Assembly (NCBI GenBank): GCA_977017575.1
Contig: CDRNVI010000002.1
Location: forward strand, 682,001 to 746,000
Direction: 5' to 3'
Length of the DNA stretch: 64,000 nt
Source of the DNA: Paramoeba atlantica
Taxonomy: Eukaryota > Discosea
Below the pieces are notes generated by a model that saw nothing but the letters and a program-made list of their open reading frames with translations, did not search any database and was not told the DNA's origin. Position numbers and translations under genes: made by a program. Within the stretch, counting starts at the first letter, position 1. Each line of letters opens with the position of its first letter. This document shows, piece by piece, positions 1 to 8,709 of this stretch.

Positions 1-400
1 TCCGCATCCTGACGTTGTCCCGCATAAACACCGACTGTACACGGATGCGTCAGCTAAAGGATGGGGCGCGGTTCTTTACCGGGACGACGGACAAGTGATT
101 ATTGTTGGCGATAAATGGCAACCTGAGTTCAAATACGAAGTGAATCACGCTGAGGCGATGGCCGTTCGACTTGCGTTTGAAAAACTGACACACCACTTTC
201 AAAAAGGAACCTGTGTTGATTTGTTTATTGACAACACCTCTTGCCAAACAGCATTCAACCGCAAGATCGCGAAATCCGACAGTATTGCCGGAGAGCTCAA
301 GCGTGTGTTGAAGACAAATCAGAACTTTGGCGTATGTATCATGGCACGTTATGTGAGATCTGCCGAAAACCCAGCGGACCCTATCAGCCGCACCGGATAA
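1..400 (+). mobile_element. Retroelement RNase H fossil, cut by window edge
   Basis: The plus strand reads TDASAKGWGAVL near the left edge, then AEAMAVRLAFEK, LFIDNTSC and NPADPISR. This is the RNase H pattern of tyrosine-recombinase (DIRS/VIPER-like) or LTR-type retroelements. Only this terminal part lies in the window and no terminal repeat or integrase is visible, so it is treated as a fossil piece. The exact family is uncertain because polymerase and integration genes are not seen. Confidence 0.6.
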
Positions 401-825
401 GCATGTATACATACATGTATAGAAACTGGCATAGGTATGAATGTACCATTAATTAGTAAAACTCATTATATAGAATCAAAAAAAAAATTAGCTATATAGA
501 AAATATATACTATTCAATTTCATTACGCGGTAGGAATTCTTGAGAAACGTTTCGAGTTTTTAGTAATTGGCCGCCACCATTTGCTACAAACACGTGCGCG
601 CGGGAGTTTGGATTACGGGCGAACGGGTTGGTTCGCGGAGTTGGTGGACGGGATGCCCGTTCGTAAGTTTGAGGAGTTGTTGACTGGGTTTCTGTGATTG
701 TTTTTATTATATTGGCCAGGTACCTTGAATTCGTCAGATAGATATAGTTTATTGGAAACTAAAAATAGTCGGGATGATTGGACTGAAACTTTCATTGAAG
801 CGATATATTACTAGGAAAATTGGTT
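401..825. other. AT-rich spacer, nothing recognised
   Basis: This gap lies between the RNase H fossil and the LINE C remnant. It contains a short palindromic ATACATGTAT run near 408-420. The open frames here show no recognisable motif. Confidence 0.4.
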
Positions 826-1061
826 TTAACATGGTTTACTTTCATTATGATGCAGGGGAGAGAAGACGTTGATTTCATTTAATTTATGAACCACCCTCTC
901 GCATCCCCCCTTCGAAAGTACCCCCTGTTGTATCGGCGTGAACAAAGGACGTAATGTCGTCTCAAAGCGCTGGATTAAAACTAGCCCTGCAAGTTTCATC
1001 CAGACCTCGCCGATTGCAACTGGACGGACACCACCGTTTGGTTTCGGTATAGCGATAATAC
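826..1061 (-). mobile_element. LINE C, 3' piece (RT finger/palm region)
   Basis: The minus-strand product reads IIAIPKPNGGVRPVAIGEVW, then IQRFETTLRPLFTPIQQG. This is the part of a LINE reverse transcriptase just before the first catalytic aspartate. It continues the protein that stops at RARIIA at 8710 on the same strand, so the two pieces are one LINE split by the 1062-8709 insertion. The catalytic core and endonuclease are missing, so the element is dead. Confidence 0.8.
1049..1061. repeat. 13-bp target site duplication, left copy
   Basis: ATAGCGATAATAC here is repeated exactly at 8710-8722. The two copies flank the composite insertion and rejoin the LINE C reading frame. Confidence 0.9.
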
Positions 1062-1076
1062 TTCTGTACCTTGTTG
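1062..1076 (+). other. Spliced-leader relic at insertion 5' end
   Basis: TTCTGTACCTTGTTG directly abuts the target duplication. It matches the tag at 2590, 8267-8287 (minus) and 12046-12058 (minus). Known euglenozoan leaders end in a similar TTTCTGTAC...TTG block. It is interpreted as retroposition of a trans-spliced RNA. Confidence 0.7.
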
Positions 1077-1096
1077 AATTTCCCCCATGCACCCCC

Positions 1097-1640
1097 ATCA
1101 ATTTCCCCCATGCACCCCTTCACCCCTGGGGAAATTAAGCCCCCGTTCCGCCGCCCACTTCACCCCCTAGCGCCGCCCCCTTCGCCGTCCCCTCCACCCT
1201 GCTGCGTCGCCCTTCCGGCAACCTGTTTCGCCCCCCCTCTTGGGGAGGGAGCTTGAGCTACCCCATGCGCCGCCGCCGCCGCGCTCCCCGCCGCGCTCCC
1301 ACCGCGCCACCCGCCGCGCTCCCGCCGCGCTCCCGCCGCGCCCCCGCCGCGCCAACCGCCGCGCTCCCGCCGCGCCAACCGCCAAGCTCTCACCACGCCA
1401 CCCGCCCCGCCTCTCGCCCCGCCTCCCCTTCCGCCGCTCCCTTTGCCGCCACAATTTCCGCCCCGTTTTCGCCGCCTTCTTTCGTCCCCGCTTCGCCGGC
1501 CCTTTCTCCGTCCCCCCAGTCGCCGTTCCCCTCCCCGGCCCCTTGTGTGGAGCTACCCGGTGTCAGCAAAACAAGACGCCAAGAAACTAGGGTAGTCTCC
1601 ATATGCAAAAATTTAAATTGTGAAGGGCACTGGTCGAGCT
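1097..1640 (+). repeat. GC-rich 544-bp block R1, copy 1
   Basis: The block is near-identical in sequence and equal in length to 2619-3162. It starts TCAATTTCCCCCATGCACC, holds a CGCCGCGCTCCC minisatellite at about 1260-1400, and ends with a conserved stem-loop and GGTCGAGCT. The long frames over it are low-complexity shadows, not genes. Confidence 0.9.
1553..1595 (+). ncRNA. Conserved stem-loop motif, copy 1
   Basis: The outer helix CTACCC/GGGTAG encloses the inner helix GGTGTC/GACGCC (one G-U pair). The loop ends ACAA and the 3' bulge is AAGAAACTA. This is one of seven copies of the motif in the region. Confidence 0.65.
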
Positions 1641-1745
1641 CCATTGTGAGCCCCGCTGGTGAGAGAGCCTCGCAAGCTCCACACACCCTAGCGTGAGTCA
1701 TCCCTGGTGGTGGAACAGAATATAACGACTGTTCCACTACTTCTT
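1641..1745 (+). repeat. Repeat block R2, copy 1, left half
   Basis: The half runs from CCATTGTGAGCCCCGCTGG to CCACTACTTCTT. It matches the left part of 8351-8556. It is interrupted at ACTTCTT by the 498-bp insertion and resumes at 2244. Confidence 0.85.
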
Positions 1746-2243
1746 CAGCTCCGTTTGGAATTCGACCAGTTTTCGTATGACGTTTTGAAAGCGAGCGAAT
1801 TGCGACACGCGAAACAGTCCTGCGGTCACCTGAAGGCGGTTGCATTGGATAGCGAAACAGGTGGCAGTGCGGAGGGCGTTGGCAGGATCAGACAACGCTT
1901 CGAAACGCGCACGAAACGCTGGTGCGTTTATCATTCGTCGAGCGCCGAAACTCCTTTTCAGCTCCGTTTGGAATTCGACCAGTTTTCGTATGACGCTTTG
2001 AAAGCGAGCGAATTGCGACACGCGAAACAGTCCTGCGGTCACCTGAAGGCGGTTGCATTGGATAGCGAAGCAGGTAGCAGTGCGGAGGGCGTTGGCAGGA
2101 TCAGACAACGCTTCGAAACGTGCACGAAACGCTGGTGTGTTTATCATTCGTCGAGCGCCGAAACTCCTTTTCAGCTCCGTTTGGAAAAAGAAGGAGAAGA
2201 AGAAGAAGAATTGGAAATGGCTTGCAGACAGCGCGAGCAAGTA
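1746..2243 (+). mobile_element. 498-bp insertion with 213-bp tandem repeat
   Basis: It is flanked by the 7-bp duplication ACTTCTT (1739-1745, 2244-2250). The related block at 8447-8453 is the empty site. It contains 213-bp units starting at 1747 and 1960, and a third start at 2173 that runs into a purine-rich GAAGAAG tail. The unit is 71 codons, so the + frame stays open from 1707 to 2315 (repeat begins QLRLEFDQFSYD). No transposase or RT is seen, so it is non-autonomous. The protein may be incidental. Confidence 0.75.
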
Positions 2244-2355
2244 ACTTCTTTGCCCCAGGATGCGAATCCATCGGGCATTGAAGTCACGGATGACAAGTCA
2301 GACCACGCAACCTGACAGGTATTGCTTGTCTATCTGCGAGTGCGGCATCCCACTT
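2244..2355 (+). repeat. Repeat block R2, copy 1, right half
   Basis: It continues the block from ACTTCTTTGCCCCAGGAT to GCGGCATCCCACT, as in 8447-8556. The two copies diverge after this point. Confidence 0.85.
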
Positions 2356-2439
2356 GATTGATGATGATTTTTAGGCAATATATCTCCGAGGAGATGTTAC
2401 CTCCCTAGGACAAGCCCCCCCTTATCGCTTGCTAGGAGC

Positions 2440-2588
2440 CGTGCCACGCAGCACGCAAGTCAACACCTCTTCGCATTAGCCCTCATGCCGAGACTAGGGA
2501 TCACACATCCAGATCTTCCTTCTCAACTGTTTTGCCCAGGATGTAACATTCTTTTGAAAGACGAATCAATATTGCCACACATAATGGG
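2440..2588 (+). mobile_element. LINE C-terminus fragment
   Basis: The + frame reads ALMPRLGITHPDLP, then CPGC and ILPHIMG. This matches the region before the endonuclease of the LINE at 57125-57835 (AVMPRLGISHPNLP ... CPGC ... ILTHIPG). It is cut by the second spliced-leader tag at 2590. Confidence 0.7.
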
Positions 2589-2589
2589 A

Positions 2590-2602
2590 CTGTACCTTGT
2601 TG
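2590..2602 (+). other. Spliced-leader relic, second copy
   Basis: CTGTACCTTGTTG is followed by ACCGATAATCAAATCAATC and then block R1. Copy 1 joins the tag to R1 some 20 bases further in, as if a different acceptor had been used. Confidence 0.6.
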
Positions 2603-2618
2603 ACCGATAATCAAATCA

Positions 2619-3162
2619 ATCAATTTCCCCCATGCACCCCTTCACCCCTGGGGAAATTAAGCCCCCGTTCCGCCGCCCACTTCACCCCCTAGTGCCGCCC
2701 CCTTCGCCGTCCCCTCCACCCTGCTGCGTCGCCCTTCCGGCGACCTGTTTCGCCCCCCCTCTTGGGGAGGGAGCTTGAGCTACCCCATGCGCCGCCGCCG
2801 CCGCGCTCCCCGCCGCGCTCCCACCGCGCTCCCGCCGCGCCACCCGCCGCGCTCCCGCCGCGCCCCCGCCGCGCCAACCGCCGCGCTCCCGCCGCGCCAA
2901 CCGCCAAGCTCTCACCACGCCACCCGCCCCGCCTCTCGCCCCGCCTCCCCTTCCGCCGCTCCCTTTGCCGCCACAATTTCCGCCCCGTTTTCGCCGCCTT
3001 CTTTCGTCCCCGCTTCGCCGGCCCTTTCTCCGTCCCCCCAGTCGCCGTTCCCCTCCCCGGCCCCTTGTGTGGAGCTACCCGGTGTCAGCAAAACAAGACG
3101 CTAAGAAACTAGGGTAGTCTCTATATGCAAAAATTTAAATTGTGAAGGGCACTGGTCGAGCT
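2619..3162 (+). repeat. GC-rich 544-bp block R1, copy 2
   Basis: This is a near-perfect copy of 1097-1640. It differs mainly by small rearrangements of the CGCCGCGCTCCC units. LINE A begins directly after its GGTCGAGCT end. Confidence 0.9.
3075..3117 (+). ncRNA. Conserved stem-loop motif, copy 2
   Basis: The outer helix is CTACCC/GGGTAG. The inner helix is GGTGTC/GACGCT, with G-U pairs where copy 1 has G-C. This is the R1 copy 2 version. Confidence 0.65.
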
Positions 3163-3383
3163 TTTATTTTTTCATACTTTCCAGTAGAGTAAGTCGGGGG
3201 TATGACCCGCATTCAACGGGATTGCCCCCTTTTTAGAAGACAATGTCAATACGTTTCCTCCTCCGACCATGTCGCCTCATTTCGGCGAGCCCAGAGTATG
3301 TAACTCCCCCTGAGGGCCATCTGTGTCATGCTTTCTCGACACTTTGTGGCCAAAATATGGTCGCCGTTAAAGATGGCATTAAT

Positions 3384-6300
3384 TTATTTGCATGACCCAT
3401 TGGGGAATCCCCGGGCACCTATTTCAAAGGCTATTATGTAGGTGTCCGGGTTTTCCTGTCGCCGTGTATGTAAAAGGATGTTGTACTTCTCGGATTTTCT
3501 CCGATGAGCGTTCTCCGCATTCTCCTCCCATGGGACTGTGAGTTCGATGAGGAACTCTGTCCCATTGTGAAGTTTAATGTAACCGTCGGGACGGAGCAGT
3601 GTATCGTGTTCCCTCAGCCAAGCTGGTGGGTTACGCTCTCCTGGTAGGTCGAAATATGAAAACTCAGTTCCCTGTGCTTCCCTAATATGTTTCGCAAATT
3701 CGGCAAGGACAAGGTTATGACGGAAAGTATATCGTCCTTGCTGAAGTGAAGTGGTGCAGGCGGAAAGGGTGTGTCTGACGGTTTGCACTCGGTCGTTGCA
3801 AATAGGGCATTTCATGTTACTGTAGGTGCTGCGGCCCCATTGAACAAGCGCTGCTCGGGAAGGGAGCGGTGTAAGAGTCATGACGGATGCTACAAAGCGG
3901 GAGATCTTCGCATTCCGGATCCCATTTATGGCAGAAGCGAATTCTTGGGCCATTTCTGGATCCGTAGGAAACTGCCACCATAGGGCTGCGATGGGCGCGC
4001 GTTGCTGCAAGCGCGTGATCATTTCCTCCTCATGTGCTTCACGAAGCCGTTGACGAGTCATTCGGGGATCATCCAGATGTTCTGTAATTAAAGTAGCGGG
4101 TCGTATTTGACCTCTTTGACGTTTGTGTTGCTCTTCCTGTATGCGTATGCGAAGTGTATGTAGGACATTTGGATCTTTGGATTTGTTCATTTGCGTCATA
4201 GATTCTCCCGTGCATTCGTACCAAAGTTTTGACAGGCTCGTAAGGTTCCAGCCTCGGCAAGAGTACAGGACTTCAGAGCTTCCGGCACGCGCCATGTTTA
4301 TCCATTTCCGTATGTGAGACGTGGCTCGCTTCTGAAGGCGTAGCACGGATCCGAACGATAGACAGGGGTGAATAACGAACTGAAAACGGAGACGTGAGAG
4401 AACGGCATTTTTGTACATCCAAAGCTTAGCGGGAAGGCTGTGGGCACTTTGTGTGATGTTCTCCATCCACTGTTTTAGTTTTGAGTCGAGTTTACGAAAC
4501 AGCTCTTTCAGTTGTTGGGACCCCGGTGCCAAGGTCATCCCGAGGAAGGTGCTACCGACATCACATATGTGTGGTATGGTCTCTCCGTAGACTTTTATTT
4601 CCGGACGTCTTGTCATATAGCCTGGATGTTCCTCGCCTTTACGGGTGCTCATGCACTGTATTCGACTCTTGTTCACGTTAATCTTAAGGCCTAGCTCGCC
4701 CAGCACTTTGGTAACTGCATTAAGTGCGTGTTGCATGTCTCCGTCGCTTTCAGTAAGAATAGTTAAGTCATCAGCAAAAGCCTTAAGGAAGTTGTTCAGA
4801 CCGTTTGGGAGTTTCATACCGAAGTGCGGGCAGGAGAATCGGACATATCGCAAAACAATTTCCATCACTATCAGGAAGACAATAGGAGAGAGGGTATCCC
4901 CTTGGAGGACACCTTTTCGTATAGAGATAGGTTGCGTAAGACCTTCGTAGCACTTAATGCGCATGTGCGCATCCGTTAGGGTATTTTTGATGTAGTGGAT
5001 GACCTCCGGCTGTACTTGGGCCCATTTCAGAGCGGCATGTATGATATGATGTGGGACAGACCCGAAGGCATTGCTCAGGTCGAGTTGTGCGAGGCAATAT
5101 TGAGTTTTGTGTTTCTGGTAATGTCGCAGGAGTGAGCAAAGAGTTTGTGTGTGTTCCAGTGTACCGATAATGGAAGGGAGAAAGCCTTTTTGTATTTGAG
5201 GGTCAATGACATGGTGTTCAGTCAGGTGTTGAGTCAGTCGATGTGCGATGATCGTGTGAAAGGTTTTACCTAGAGCACTAGTAAGGGAGATCAGGCGCCA
5301 GTTTTTCGGATTTTCTTTGCTACCTGCTTTATATATCAGCCTGGTTACTGCGGTTTTCCATGATAGCGGGCACACAGAGAAAGTCATTAGATCGTTGAAC
5401 ACAGATGCAAAGTATTCGTGTGTCGATGGGCAGTTTTTGAGTATTTTGTTAGTTATCGTGTCGGTTCCTGGAGAACTGGCGTTGCGCTTCATTGTGACAG
5501 CTGCAGTGACATCCTCACGGGAGATCGGGTTCCATTGCATTGGCTGGCTAGCTGTCGGACCTAGTAGATCTGAAGGAGGGAGACGCGAGGATTGCTCATT
5601 AGGGTTAAAACTTTCTTGAAAGTATGATTCAATGCTAGATCTGTCACAGGTGGGAAATGCGGTGTTTTCTACCTCTCTTCCGTTAGGTTTATCAATCGTT
5701 TCGGATGCCGCGGTCCACGAGTTTCTAGAGAATCTCTGTGCGGCCCATCTTTCATCTAGATCTCTGCGTTGCATTGTAGCTTCCTCCTCCCTCAGCTTGA
5801 TCGCTTTGCGACATTCCTTAATTTGTGCCCGCGTTCTCTCGCGTTCCGCCCGGTTCCTCGTGTAACGTAGCGATCGTTTCATCGTTTCTAAATGGTGTTT
5901 GAGATCGGTTACGGTTCTTTCCGCCGCGAGTGGTCGGTATCTACGTCGTGCATGTCCGGTACTGGTCCTTATCAGGAAACCTTTCGTCGGATTTGCTTCT
6001 ATGGCGACTTCATGTGCTGAGACTGCTAATGCGGCACTGAGTAATTCCGCGTTTCGTACAGCTGCCTCTTTATCCGGTGTAGGGGTAAGTAGTTGAATGC
6101 ATCTCTCTTTCGCTCTCGATTCGACAATCCGCCACTGTACCTCATTTAGTCGTATCGTAACCTTACCTCCGCTTATGGCTTCGTGCTTCTGGAGAAGTTG
6201 CGTTTGCAATCTGGTTCGAGAGTAGGCTTCTTGCTCGGGGGAGGAAGGGTACTCTGCAGCCGGAGGAGGGCTGTTCGGGTGCTGGATGGCTGCTGCATCG

Positions 6301-8228
6301 GTCTCTGAGTCTTCGGTGTCTCTTTGCGTAGTGTTCCTCCGGGCATACACTGGTCCGTATACTTTGCAGCACTTGTGGGCACATTCCACTTTGTTTCGAC
6401 ATGTGTGCTGACACGGGTGCAAACTAAGCTTCGTAGGTGCCCTACTGATAGTTTGGATGCGGTGAGGGGATGCTTCTCGGCGCGGGTTCTTTTCATAGTG
6501 TACGTCTGAGGGATCTTCCTCCCGCTTATGTAGTGTAATATGCAGATGTTGAAGGAGGGGCACATCCCGTCCGGCAAGAACCTTGAGGATTGCGCGGCCG
6601 AGTGCTCCCGCGGAGCTGTATGACTCACCAAGTTTGAAGGTATCATCTTTGTAGAGGGAAGTCCAGCTGGCGTGCCGTCGGTGTTCTTGCGCGTGCGCTT
6701 GTTTTACAACCCTTATGTAGTCACATCCCTGGTGATCCATGAGTTCGTCCAGTGAGGCTGGCTGAACAATTAGGTCGTGGGAGCTTCCGTTCCCCGAAAG
6801 CATTTTACTGAGTGCCGCTTGCGCTGCTTGATGAGAAGCAATTCTGGCCTTGACTAGAGGGGATTCGCTGGCGGCCCGGACGTCTGGAAAATACCGCCAG
6901 GTGAGATCTGTGAGTGTTCTTATTTTTAAGGGGCGCGCCCGGCTTTGGACAAAATGAAGATTTTGTTTGTGTTGAAGCGATGCACTCAGTCCAGTAGGTG
7001 TTGTGGCAGCGTCATCTAGGTTTCCCGAGTGTTGGTTGTTGAACACCCAGGTGGGAACTTCGTCCGTGCTTTCTTCCAGTAGGATGTGATGGTCTACGGA
7101 GACGCTAGGTACCGGTAGTGGGGAAGGGAGGCGAGCGAGCACCTCGGGATACAGAGATTCTGTATTTTGGTTTTCGTATCCAGGGATCTCGTCGTTTTTA
7201 GTGGCACTGCATGAGGTAGCTATCGCGGCGTCGTTTTTGCTGTCGCAGTTTGGTTGCTCGGGAGCGCGATTTTCAAGGTGCAATAGTGGATTCGTACAAT
7301 TGGGTTCATCATTCTCTGCTTGTACATTATGCGCGCTTGGAGCTTTGGGGGTAAGGAAGTCTATGTACCAGAGAAAGATGCGTAGTGGTAATTTTACAAG
7401 TTCCAAAATGATGGTCGATGTTGATGTCTTCTTGGTCTTCCCAAGTAGCAACCAAAGTTCATCGTATTTCCGTGAGACAGGCGTTTTGAAGTTGGAGGGG
7501 GTTAGATAGATCTGGTTGATTGCCACTGGAACTAGAGGTATGCTGCTTCGCAAAAGACTGAGCGCATACCATGTGAGTGCGAATATTAAGTGGACAAGTG
7601 TGCAGAATAGTTCCATGAGGTACTTCACGTTATGAAATAGTATTGCAACCTTGAGGGTCTGCTCCGTGTAGGGGTTGCTCGTTTGATCTGGAGTAGTGTG
7701 TACTAAGTGGCGTTTGCAGCAGGCATGCTTGCATGTGTTTTTGTTTAGACATTTATGTTTACATGGCTTCGTTTGAGGTGGTTCTGTAGAGTTTCGGCAA
7801 TATGCAGGTTGGGTTACGAAGTAGGGTATTTTCATGAATATTGTCGCCAGTAATGCTTCGATGATGCAATATACTCTCCCGAAGAATCTCGGTGGGGTGC
7901 TTATATTCGTCAAGTTCGGTGCTGTAGGAATATCGATTTTGTTTATGCGAGGCTGTTGCCTCTTACAACACGGGTGAAGACATGTTCGTTTGTTGAGGCA
8001 CCTGTGTTTACATGGTGTTCCGTGGGTCATGGGGGTTTGCGGTACCATATTTGCAGTCACTAGTTCGGTTGGCGTGACGCATGATGGTCGTTCGGAGGGG
8101 GCTCCATTCTCGTCGACGGGACGTCCATGGTCTAAGAGATCAACGGTTGACATATCAACGCCGCGTGGTCCTCCTGTAAGGTCCTGCGGCGCATCAGCAT
8201 GAGTGCAATGTGAAGGGGGTCGCGTCAT
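3384..8228 (-). CDS. LINE A polyprotein: RT plus restriction-like endonuclease
   Basis: The ORF is 1614 residues and unbroken. Visible RT motifs are LDLSNAFGS near residue 1053, QGDTLSP near 1110 and FADD near 1151. The C-terminus has a CPIC...H...C knuckle near 1471 and an RPDG...IELTVPWE PD-(D/E)XK core near 1546-1562. That places it among the LINEs with a restriction-like endonuclease (R2/CRE/NeSL grade), which nick a target and prime cDNA there. The N-terminal 700 residues are unusual. They carry three CxHxCxxKxxCxHxCC motifs (near 72, 154, 602) and two hydrophobic stretches (near 117-137 and 202-228). The ATG follows a T-rich leader and spliced-leader relics. The lack of stops suggests a young copy. 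Confidence 0.9.
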   Translation of the reverse strand: MTRPPSHCTHADAPQDLTGGPRGVDMSTVDLLDHGRPVDENGAPSERPSCVTPTELVTANMVPQTPMTHGTPCKHRCLNKRTCLHPCCKRQQPRINKIDIPTAPNLTNISTPPRFFGRVYCIIEALLATIFMKIPYFVTQPAYCRNSTEPPQTKPCKHKCLNKNTCKHACCKRHLVHTTPDQTSNPYTEQTLKVAILFHNVKYLMELFCTLVHLIFALTWYALSLLRSSIPLVPVAINQIYLTPSNFKTPVSRKYDELWLLLGKTKKTSTSTIILELVKLPLRIFLWYIDFLTPKAPSAHNVQAENDEPNCTNPLLHLENRAPEQPNCDSKNDAAIATSCSATKNDEIPGYENQNTESLYPEVLARLPSPLPVPSVSVDHHILLEESTDEVPTWVFNNQHSGNLDDAATTPTGLSASLQHKQNLHFVQSRARPLKIRTLTDLTWRYFPDVRAASESPLVKARIASHQAAQAALSKMLSGNGSSHDLIVQPASLDELMDHQGCDYIRVVKQAHAQEHRRHASWTSLYKDDTFKLGESYSSAGALGRAILKVLAGRDVPLLQHLHITLHKREEDPSDVHYEKNPRREASPHRIQTISRAPTKLSLHPCQHTCRNKVECAHKCCKVYGPVYARRNTTQRDTEDSETDAAAIQHPNSPPPAAEYPSSPEQEAYSRTRLQTQLLQKHEAISGGKVTIRLNEVQWRIVESRAKERCIQLLTPTPDKEAAVRNAELLSAALAVSAHEVAIEANPTKGFLIRTSTGHARRRYRPLAAERTVTDLKHHLETMKRSLRYTRNRAERERTRAQIKECRKAIKLREEEATMQRRDLDERWAAQRFSRNSWTAASETIDKPNGREVENTAFPTCDRSSIESYFQESFNPNEQSSRLPPSDLLGPTASQPMQWNPISREDVTAAVTMKRNASSPGTDTITNKILKNCPSTHEYFASVFNDLMTFSVCPLSWKTAVTRLIYKAGSKENPKNWRLISLTSALGKTFHTIIAHRLTQHLTEHHVIDPQIQKGFLPSIIGTLEHTQTLCSLLRHYQKHKTQYCLAQLDLSNAFGSVPHHIIHAALKWAQVQPEVIHYIKNTLTDAHMRIKCYEGLTQPISIRKGVLQGDTLSPIVFLIVMEIVLRYVRFSCPHFGMKLPNGLNNFLKAFADDLTILTESDGDMQHALNAVTKVLGELGLKINVNKSRIQCMSTRKGEEHPGYMTRRPEIKVYGETIPHICDVGSTFLGMTLAPGSQQLKELFRKLDSKLKQWMENITQSAHSLPAKLWMYKNAVLSRLRFQFVIHPCLSFGSVLRLQKRATSHIRKWINMARAGSSEVLYSCRGWNLTSLSKLWYECTGESMTQMNKSKDPNVLHTLRIRIQEEQHKRQRGQIRPATLITEHLDDPRMTRQRLREAHEEEMITRLQQRAPIAALWWQFPTDPEMAQEFASAINGIRNAKISRFVASVMTLTPLPSRAALVQWGRSTYSNMKCPICNDRVQTVRHTLSACTTSLQQGRYTFRHNLVLAEFAKHIREAQGTEFSYFDLPGERNPPAWLREHDTLLRPDGYIKLHNGTEFLIELTVPWEENAENAHRRKSEKYNILLHTRRQENPDTYIIAFEIGARGFPNGSCK

Positions 8229-8256
8229 GGTAACGATAAAGATAAGAGAAAAAAAA

Positions 8257-8287
8257 CAACAAGGTACAACAAGGTACAGAAACTTTT
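8257..8287 (-). other. Tandem spliced-leader relics at LINE A 5' end
   Basis: The minus strand reads AGTTTCTGTACCTTGTTG, then a second partial copy TACCTTGTTG, then T8 and the LINE leader. A stacked pair is expected if a retroposed copy carrying one relic was transcribed, trans-spliced again and retroposed again. Confidence 0.7.
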
Positions 8288-8350
8288 GTGAGCCCCGCTG
8301 GTGCTTATTGTAGAGCTAGTTGAAGGAGCTAGTTGGAGCTTTGTGGAGCT

Positions 8351-8556
8351 TATTGTGAGCCCCGCTGGTGAGAGAGCCTCGCAAGCTCCACACACCCTAG
8401 CGTGAGTCATCCTGGTGGTGGAACAGAATATAACGACTGTTCCACTACTTCTTTGCCCCAGGATACGAATCCATCGGGCATTGAAGTCACGGATGACAAG
8501 TCAGACCACGCAACCTGACAGGTATTGCTTGTCTATCTGCGAGTGCGGCATCCCAC
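8351..8556 (+). repeat. Repeat block R2, copy 2 (uninterrupted)
   Basis: It runs continuously from TATTGTGAGCCCCGCTGG to GCGGCATCCCACT and lacks the 498-bp insertion of copy 1. Its first 20 bases recur at 8285-8303. Confidence 0.85.
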
Positions 8557-8605
8557 TGGGAAAGTCTGCGCGCGACTGACAGCGTACCACCCACGGAGTA
8601 CGGTA

Positions 8606-8648
8606 ATACCCGGTGCCGTTTCACACGAGCACTAAATAACTAGGGTGT
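8606..8648 (+). ncRNA. Conserved stem-loop motif, copy 3
   Basis: The outer helix is ATACCC/GGGTGT. The inner helix is GGTGC/GCACT with a G-U closing pair. The 3' bulge is AAATAACTA. It lies near the 3' end of the composite insertion. Confidence 0.6.
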
Positions 8649-8685
8649 ACTCTAAACCCATAGCCAGTCATGGCCAAACGGGTTA

Positions 8686-8709
8686 AACAACAACAACAAC
8701 AACAACAAC
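8686..8709 (+). repeat. (AAC)8 tail
   Basis: Eight AAC units directly precede the right copy of the 13-bp target duplication. They mark the 3' end of the composite insertion. Confidence 0.85.

Larger units (their letters stand above)
3163..8287 (-). mobile_element. LINE A, full-length RLE-type LINE
   Basis: The element is on the minus strand. Its 5' end is a tandem spliced-leader relic (8257-8287), followed by a short T-rich leader, the intact 1614-codon ORF, and about 220 bases of 3' sequence ending in a weak A-rich tail (T-rich on +) next to GGTCGAGCT. Copy 1 of the host repeat, reading GAGCTCCATTGTGAGCC at 1636, shows the unoccupied site. The insertion duplicated a short GAGCT-containing flank. 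Confidence 0.75.
1062..8709 (+). mobile_element. Composite retroposed insertion inside LINE C
   Basis: The insertion is flanked by the exact 13-bp duplication ATAGCGATAATAC. Its left end is TTCTGTACCTTGTTG, a spliced-leader-like tag, and its right end is an (AAC)8 tail, so it reads 5' to 3' on the + strand. It carries two copies of a GC-rich 544-bp block (1097-1640, 2619-3162) and of a following block (1641 on, 8351-8556), a LINE C-terminus fragment, a 498-bp insertion and the whole of LINE A. Whether it arrived as one RNA or grew by later nesting is not resolved. Confidence 0.7.

Noticed and set aside
1160-1845. Long open frames on both strands over the GC-rich block
   Set aside because: They follow the CGCCGCGCTCCC repeat, occur in several frames and both strands, and recur unchanged in the second copy at 2682-3112. 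They are composition artefacts.
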